Assembly: GCA_025355225.1 (NCBI GenBank)
Contig: JANYAB010000529.1
Coordinates: forward strand, 1-10,712
Source of the DNA: Bacteroidota bacterium
GTDB lineage: Bacteria; Bacteroidota; Bacteroidia; Sphingobacteriales; Sphingobacteriaceae
Length of the DNA: 10,712 bases
Reading direction: 5' to 3'
Under the pieces are notes generated by a model that searched no databases, was not told the origin of the DNA, and was given only the letters and a program-made list of their open reading frames with translations. Each line of letters opens with the position of its first letter. Positions within the stretch are counted from its first letter, which is position 1. Shown here in pieces: positions 6,302-10,712 of this stretch. The position numbers and the translations under genes are program-made.

Positions 6302-7828
6302 ATGGATTGTATAATTACGATAGAATTAGGCACCAATGCGGCAAGGGTTTTCGCATTTGACCTGTCGGGAAATGTGATAGCTTTTGCAAAGGGACATTAC
6401 CCCACTTTTCATGAACGGCACGACCAAAGCGAACAGGACCCGGACCAGATGTTTATAACCATGCTTTACGTGTTGAAGAACCTTTTGAATGATAAGGTGT
6501 ACCCGAAAAAATACGTGGTAAGCTGTATCTGTTTCAGCGCCTCGATGCACAGCCTTTTGGCCGTTGATAAAGATGGTGTGCCGCTGGGCAATTCAATTAC
6601 CTGGTCCGATAACCGGGGCAAAAAAGAAGCAAGTGACCTGAAGGATACGCAATTGGGAAAAGAGATCTATTCGGCCACCGGGACACCGGTGCACCCCATG
6701 TCGTCCTTAATAAAAATAGCATGGATGAAGAATAACCAGCAGGAGAAGTTTAGCCGCACAAGCAAATTTATGCCCATAAAAAGTTATATCATTCAGCAGC
6801 TTACGGGTGCCTGCGTTATCGATCATAGCATTGCCTCAGCAACAGGATTGATGAATATCCGCAACCTGGCCTGGGACACCACCGCGCTGGACTTCGCCGG
6901 GATAACGGCTGAAAAATTACCTGACCTGGTACCGGTATTCTACTCGGGCATCGCCCTGAAAAAAGAATACCGGAAAGCCTTAAAAATGCCACCTTCAGTA
7001 AAGATACTCGTAGGGTCAAGCGATGGGTGCCTGGCGACCTTAGGCGCGGGCGTCTGGCAAAACGGAAAAGCAACCATCACCATTGAAGACAGCGGCGCTT
7101 TCCGGGTGATCGGGAAAGAAATTATTGACGATCCTAAACAACAGATATTTAATTATGTACTGACCGAGAAATATTTTGTAAGCGGGGGTCCAACCAGCAA
7201 TGGCGGGGTGATATTTGAATGGTTTACCAAACAATTTGGCGATTTTAAAAATGCGTTTGATATAGATCATGCTATGGACGCGCTTATAAGGGAAGCTTCA
7301 GAAGTACAAGTGGGCTCAGATGGGTTGCTGTTCCTGCCTTACCTTCATGGTGAGCGGGCGCCAATTTGGAACCCAAATGCAAGAGGTTGTTATTTTGGGG
7401 TCAATATCAGGCATGAGCGCAAGCATTTCATCCGGGCCACTATCGAAGGGATCTTATTTGAAATGTACAGTATCGGCAAAACACTGGAAAAGCACAGGCA
7501 GATAGACAGCCTTTCTATCAATGGCAGTTTCGCATCTATTCCGCTGTGTACGCAAATAATAGCCGATGTTTTTAACAAACCCGTCAGTACACTAAGCCAT
7601 GGGGACAGTATCGGTGTTGGTGCTTTTCTTTTGAGTGCAACAGAAATGGGCATGTTTCCCGGGCTGGAGGAAGCATCGCAAATGGTAAAAATGCATCAAA
7701 CCTATTTGCCAAACAAAGGCGATCATGACATATATGCGCAATATTTTCGCGTTTTTGAAAACCTCATCGCTAAAATAGGGGTCGAGTTTGACGAGATATC
7801 GAATTTGCAGGAGCGATACGGTGGTTAA
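6302..7828 (+). CDS. FGGY-family carbohydrate kinase, gluconokinase-like
   Basis: 508-residue cytoplasmic kinase of usual FGGY length that phosphorylates a sugar or sugar acid with ATP. Seen: the N-terminal phosphate loop ITIELGTNAARVFAFD (5-20), SASMHSLLAVD (79-89), ITWSDNRGKKEA (99-110), TGTPVHPMSSLIKIAWM (126-142), which is typical of the gluconokinase subgroup, and VGSSDGCLATLGAG (237-250) with the presumed catalytic base Asp241. The second ATPase domain follows with SGGPTSNGGVIFEWF (294-308), LPYLHGERAPIW (345-356) and NGSFASIPLCTQIIADVF (407-424). Oddity: the usually invariant first-strand Asp (DxGT) is Glu8 and the following Thr/Ser is Asn12. The gene starts 3 bp after the AraC stop. 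Gluconate phosphorylation does not belong to the Weimberg route, so it may serve a parallel branch or act on another acid. Xylulokinase-like activity is a weaker alternative. Confidence 0.87.
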   Translation: MDCIITIELGTNAARVFAFDLSGNVIAFAKGHYPTFHERHDQSEQDPDQMFITMLYVLKNLLNDKVYPKKYVVSCICFSASMHSLLAVDKDGVPLGNSITWSDNRGKKEASDLKDTQLGKEIYSATGTPVHPMSSLIKIAWMKNNQQEKFSRTSKFMPIKSYIIQQLTGACVIDHSIASATGLMNIRNLAWDTTALDFAGITAEKLPDLVPVFYSGIALKKEYRKALKMPPSVKILVGSSDGCLATLGAGVWQNGKATITIEDSGAFRVIGKEIIDDPKQQIFNYVLTEKYFVSGGPTSNGGVIFEWFTKQFGDFKNAFDIDHAMDALIREASEVQVGSDGLLFLPYLHGERAPIWNPNARGCYFGVNIRHERKHFIRATIEGILFEMYSIGKTLEKHRQIDSLSINGSFASIPLCTQIIADVFNKPVSTLSHGDSIGVGAFLLSATEMGMFPGLEEASQMVKMHQTYLPNKGDHDIYAQYFRVFENLIAKIGVEFDEISNLQERYGG

Positions 7829-8772
7829 ATAACACAAGCATGTAATGTTATCCTGCAAAGCGATTTCCGGACAAAGACCGAATTCTCAAAAAGGGCCAAT
7901 TTTCTGTGCTAACGTGCGCAATTGTACAAAAGGATAATCTGTCTGTCCATTTAAAAACAACAGTGATCAGATCGCTGAAGTGGTGCCAACAAAGTAAAAA
8001 CGTCCCAGATATCACCTTTGGACGTCTACTATCAACTAATTTTGGTCAATCTCCTGGCCAAATATCGTTCGGCGCTACTATATAGTGCCCATTCTAAAGA
8101 AGTTCTTTTGTTTCCCTCCCGTTTACCTGTTGAGGTCACCATCTGTTTTCACAACCGGAGGTTATTTTAAGTGTTTATTTTAAAATAATAAATATTTATT
8201 TTACAATTACAATCGATTGTTTAAATTTTTTACAGATAAGACACAGCTTATATTGATTTATATATGTTAAAAGAACAATTAAAAAATCATTCTAGGATGT
8301 TCAATATGCCGGCAGAGAAACTGACATCGAGCCTGTATTTATATCTCAGAAATTCATCCCTATCATATAAAAACGAGTAAAATAATCTCTAAGAAGATCG
8401 CTGACCTGCAGTAGTTTGTTGCATTATTATTATTTCAGGCCACTAATTGCTTTTATCATTTGAAACGTAATGTGCACGACTGCGTGCGAATAAAATTAAC
8501 GCTGTCAATAGAGTTCAATGAGGATACCTTGCGGTCAAAGTTGCTAAGCGTGGAAAGATAACGACAATTGATTGCAGGTGATAATAGATTATCTCTTTTC
8601 ATCGAATCCGAATGAGTTTACTATAAATGGACACATGGCAATGCTCTAATAAGTTTTAGAAGAGGCTGTATCATAAATCATGATACAGCCTCTATCAGTA
8701 TGGTCAGGCGCTTAAAATGGATTTTGATCTTTTTCATAAAAGCTGTTTCAATGCATTAAATTGCCATTCATT
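7829..8772. other. 944-bp region without a convincing gene
   Basis: Between the kinase stop and the esterase stop I found no recognisable protein, tRNA or rRNA. The stretch 8160-8290 is strongly AT-rich. Near 7829-7851 an AT-only-type stem (ATAACA/TGTTAT) follows the kinase but has no T tract. The sequence ACGTCC...GGACGT around 8000-8025 can form a short 6-bp stem. A striking perfect hairpin is annotated separately at 8661-8693. A 48-codon minus-strand frame at 8456-8602 has no family resemblance. The region could contain 3' ends, a small RNA or decayed DNA; nothing in it decides between these. Confidence 0.5.
8661..8693. repeat. Perfect 14-bp inverted repeat with 5-nt loop
   Basis: AGAGGCTGTATCAT, a 5-base AAATC spacer, then the exact reverse complement ATGATACAGCCTCT. 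Transcribed in either direction it would form a strong hairpin. It lies 80 bp beyond the esterase stop codon on the minus strand, a sensible place for a terminator, and more than 800 bp beyond the kinase gene on the other side. Neither arm is followed by a good T run, so a classical intrinsic terminator is not proven. The arm sequence also resembles transposon terminal-repeat styles seen in Bacteroidota (GAGGCTGT...), so two abutting ends of a lost element are an alternative. Confidence 0.7.
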
Positions 8773-9900
8773 TTAATTTTTAAAGAGTAAAGGTGCAAGT
8801 TCATGCAGGCTCCGTCTCCAGGTAAGGAACTCGTGGGCAGTATTCTCAGAAACAAATGCGACGGCATTAACGCCGGCCGACTGCAAGGCAGTAACAGCGT
8901 TCTTAACGCCATCAGGCCTTTCGCGGCTGCCACAGCTAATGAAAACAAGTTTGACCTTTGACCTATCGGTTATCTCGGCAGGTGTATAAACACCTCCGCT
9001 CAGCAGGGCGTAGTAATCAAATACATCAGGTTTATTGAGTGTAATTGCATGGGTCTCCATTCCGCCCATGGAAAGGCCTGCCATTGCGCGATGGGCCTTA
9101 TCAGCATACGTCCGGAAAGTGGCATCAACGTAGGGGATCAATTCATCGGTAAGGACTGTTTGAAATGCATCGATCTTGAAATTTCTCAAAGCGTTCGGGC
9201 CCATTTTAACCTCGTTGGTCATCCCATAGGTCATAACAATGATAAACGGTTTTATCTCCCCTTCGGCGATCAGGTTATCCATTATTAGGTTGGCATGTCC
9301 CTGGTTACTCCAGGCGGTTTCATCCTCACCCCAGCCATGCTGAAGATATAAAACCGGGTACCTCTTAGACTTTTCCTTTTCGTAACCAGGAGGCGTATAA
9401 ACAAAAGCCCGCCGCGAGGTATTTGTACTTTTAGATGGGAAAAGCACCTGTTGTACATTACCGTGAGGAACGTCTTTAAGCGCGTAAAAGTCCTGGTCGT
9501 GCGCCGGTATCTCGATACCGCTTTCCCAACGGACCGATCCATAATAATTCAACGCTCCGGGGTCATTAAATACGCCTCCATCCACAGTCAGGTGATAATA
9601 ATGAAACCCTTCATCCATCGGCCCCTCGGTGGTGCCCCACCAGTATCCATCATCTCCTTTTTTGAGTTTGGTACCGCCTCTTCCGCCTAATCCCAGGCTT
9701 ACCTTAACACTGTCGGCCTTGGGTGCCTTAACACGGAACCGTACGTAGCCCTGCGAGTTTACCTGGGGATATTCCTGTCCGGGCTGATCAAGCGTGGAAG
9801 GCTTAAAATCCTCTACTACTGCCGGCTGTGTTGTCTGTGCCTTAATAGTACCGCTTAACAGCGTGGCTGCTAAAGCGATCGCTAAATGTTTTAAGTTCAT
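8773..9900 (-). CDS. Secreted CE1-like carbohydrate esterase with N-terminal E-set domain
   Basis: 375-residue alpha/beta-hydrolase of the esterase D/feruloyl esterase (CE1-like) type, expected to remove acetyl or feruloyl groups from xylan or a related polysaccharide outside the cytoplasm. A signal peptide is seen at 1-21 (hydrophobic 5-16, likely cleavage after KA). An E-set/CBM48-like beta domain spans about 47-135 (VRFRVKAPKADSVKVSL, then GYWWGTTEGPMDEGFHYYHL). The hydrolase domain begins near 150 with RRAFVYTPPGY (163-173) and YLQHGWGEDETAW (185-197), the likely oxyanion region; AMAGLSMGG (272-280) carries nucleophile Ser277, and TAHEFLTWRRSL (354-365) carries His356. The acid is probably in SCGSRERPD (322-330), at Glu327 or Asp330. 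An A-rich leader precedes the ATG. It lies on the same strand as, and downstream of, the GH3 gene. The acyl group it removes cannot be told from sequence. Confidence 0.85.
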   Translation of the reverse strand: MNLKHLAIALAATLLSGTIKAQTTQPAVVEDFKPSTLDQPGQEYPQVNSQGYVRFRVKAPKADSVKVSLGLGGRGGTKLKKGDDGYWWGTTEGPMDEGFHYYHLTVDGGVFNDPGALNYYGSVRWESGIEIPAHDQDFYALKDVPHGNVQQVLFPSKSTNTSRRAFVYTPPGYEKEKSKRYPVLYLQHGWGEDETAWSNQGHANLIMDNLIAEGEIKPFIIVMTYGMTNEVKMGPNALRNFKIDAFQTVLTDELIPYVDATFRTYADKAHRAMAGLSMGGMETHAITLNKPDVFDYYALLSGGVYTPAEITDRSKVKLVFISCGSRERPDGVKNAVTALQSAGVNAVAFVSENTAHEFLTWRRSLHELAPLLFKN

Positions 9901-10180
9901 TTTTTTGATATTTAAGTTTTAGAATTGGTTGTTTTTCGGATCATTACAGCTATAAAAAGGGGTAAAAGGGCCAGCACCTCAATTTATTTTTAAGTGTTAT
10001 TTTAACAATAATTATCGTTTTCATAATGTTACCAAACGCCTTTAATTTATGCTATTGGGCCGTGTGCGATGTCCTGAAAAAATATGCTGGAGCTAATACA
10101 AAAGTGAGCGACCTCCCCCACCTTGCCTAACACAAATGTTGAAAAATATAGCAGTTTGGTTCACACTCAAATTTCTTTTA
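9901..10180. promoter_or_regulatory. Intergenic region between GH3 and esterase genes
   Basis: This 280-bp gap between two minus-strand genes is AT-rich next to the esterase start (revcomp AACTTAAATATCAAAAAA directly before ATG, a typical Bacteroidota A-rich leader). Its size suggests the esterase has its own promoter. I found no exact TAnnTTTG box on the minus strand and no hairpin with a T tract after the GH3 stop. Confidence 0.35.
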
Positions 10181-10712
10181 TTATAAAACAGTTAGGGTCC
10201 GTGTGAGGATATTACCGGACCTCACATTCCTTTCGTCGGGCTGAGACCCGCCCGCGCTAAGCACTATCTTCCCTTTAAATTCCCTGAGGTCGCCGCTTTC
10301 TGTTACCAATGAGAGGTCTTGGGGAGACAAAGTAAATCTAACAACCCGGTGCTCACCCGCTTTAAGGTATATCCTGCTGAATCCCTTTAGTGCCTTAAGC
10401 GGCATTTTATTGCCGTGTTTAACATGGCTCATGTAAATTTGCACTACTTCCTCGCCATCTACTATTCCGGTATTGGCTACATTCACACTCACCTCTACCT
10501 TTTTTCCTTTGTGTACCCTCATTGGCAAGTTAAGGTGCGCATATTTGAACGTGGTGTAACTTAATCCATAGCCAAAACCGTACAGGGGCGTTCCGTTAAA
10601 ATACCGGTAAGTGCGGTTTTTCATTGAGTAATCTGTGAATTCGGGCAGATCCTTATCGCTGCCATAAAAAGTAACGGGTAACCGGCCGGCAGGGTTATAG
10701 TCGCCAAAAAGC
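10181..10712 (-). CDS. Glycoside hydrolase family 3, C-terminal 177 residues (beta-xylosidase/beta-glucosidase), runs off right edge
   Basis: Only the C-terminal end of a GH3 exo-glycosidase is visible; the frame is open to the window edge, and full-length relatives are about 750-870 residues. The visible part starts with LFGDYNPAGRLPVTFY, the end of the GH3 C-terminal alpha/beta sandwich. It continues with YRYFNGTPLYGFGYGLSYTT, a hallmark of the GH3 subgroup containing many xylan 1,4-beta-xylosidases (relatives usually read PLYPFG, here Gly replaces Pro). A fibronectin type III-like domain follows (VEVSVNVANTGIVDGEEVVQ, then the PLKALKGFSRIYLKAGEHR block) and ends in LTVL. Catalytic residues lie outside the window. 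It precedes the secreted esterase on the same strand, consistent with joint action on decorated xylan oligosaccharides. Beta-glucosidase activity is an equal alternative from this fragment. Confidence 0.88.
   Translation of the reverse strand, partial: LFGDYNPAGRLPVTFYGSDKDLPEFTDYSMKNRTYRYFNGTPLYGFGYGLSYTTFKYAHLNLPMRVHKGKKVEVSVNVANTGIVDGEEVVQIYMSHVKHGNKMPLKALKGFSRIYLKAGEHRVVRFTLSPQDLSLVTESGDLREFKGKIVLSAGGSQPDERNVRSGNILTRTLTVL

Noticed and set aside
8017..8044. TTTG plus TAATTTTG on the plus strand, matching Bacteroidota -33/-7 boxes
   Set aside because: The spacer is only 16 bp, shorter than usual, and no gene follows; one such match in a gap of this size is compatible with chance.
8297..8380. 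27-codon plus-strand frame beginning MFNMPAEK
   Set aside because: Very short, no supporting signals; only a weak AGG close to the ATG.
7969..8404. 10-bp direct repeat AGATCGCTGA at 7969-7978 and 8395-8404
   Set aside because: Short, two copies only, no flanking structure; probably chance.
8456..8602. 48-codon minus-strand open frame in the 944-bp gap
   Set aside because: No family resemblance, no clear ribosome binding or promoter signal, and a frame of this size is expected by chance in a gap this long.

Overview
The window looks like chromosomal DNA of a Bacteroidota bacterium, most likely Sphingobacteriaceae (Mucilaginibacter/Pedobacter-like). This is inferred from protein style (a secreted CE1-type esterase with an N-terminal E-set domain, a GH3 of the beta-xylosidase type, a Tat-exported enolase-superfamily enzyme), from A-rich start-codon upstream regions without strong Shine-Dalgarno sequences, and from moderate GC. 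No rRNA, tRNA, CRISPR array or intact mobile element was seen.

Left part (1-5148, all minus strand): an acid-sugar catabolic cluster. In transcription order it encodes an exported RraA/HMG-aldolase-like protein (5148-4195), a Tat-exported GalD-like sugar-acid dehydratase of the enolase superfamily (4164-2881), a BASS/SBF-type sodium symporter (2881-1736, start overlapping the dehydratase stop), a 261-bp gap, a FAH-superfamily 2-keto-3-deoxy-pentonate dehydratase (1474-635), and the N-terminal 212 residues of an alpha-ketoglutaric semialdehyde dehydrogenase (638-3, ATGA overlap, running off the left edge). The last two are the signature pair of the Weimberg-type non-phosphorylative pentose pathway: 2-keto-3-deoxypentonate to alpha-ketoglutaric semialdehyde to 2-oxoglutarate.

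Middle part (5149-7828, plus strand): a 268-bp divergent control region, then an AraC-family regulator and, 3 bp later, an FGGY kinase of gluconokinase type. The regulator is the obvious candidate to control both arms.

Right part (7829-10712): a 944-bp stretch without a convincing gene, containing a perfect 14-bp-stem hairpin, followed on the minus strand by a secreted CE1-like esterase and, at the right edge, the C-terminal end of a GH3 glycosidase. Both fit xylan side-chain and oligosaccharide breakdown, which would supply pentoses and sugar acids.

The most interesting idea is a pathway split across the inner membrane. The dehydratase and the RraA-like protein carry export signals, the BASS symporter could import the 2-oxo acid they produce, and the FAH dehydratase and semialdehyde dehydrogenase, which lack signals, would finish the job in the cytoplasm. 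This is inference from signal peptides and gene order.
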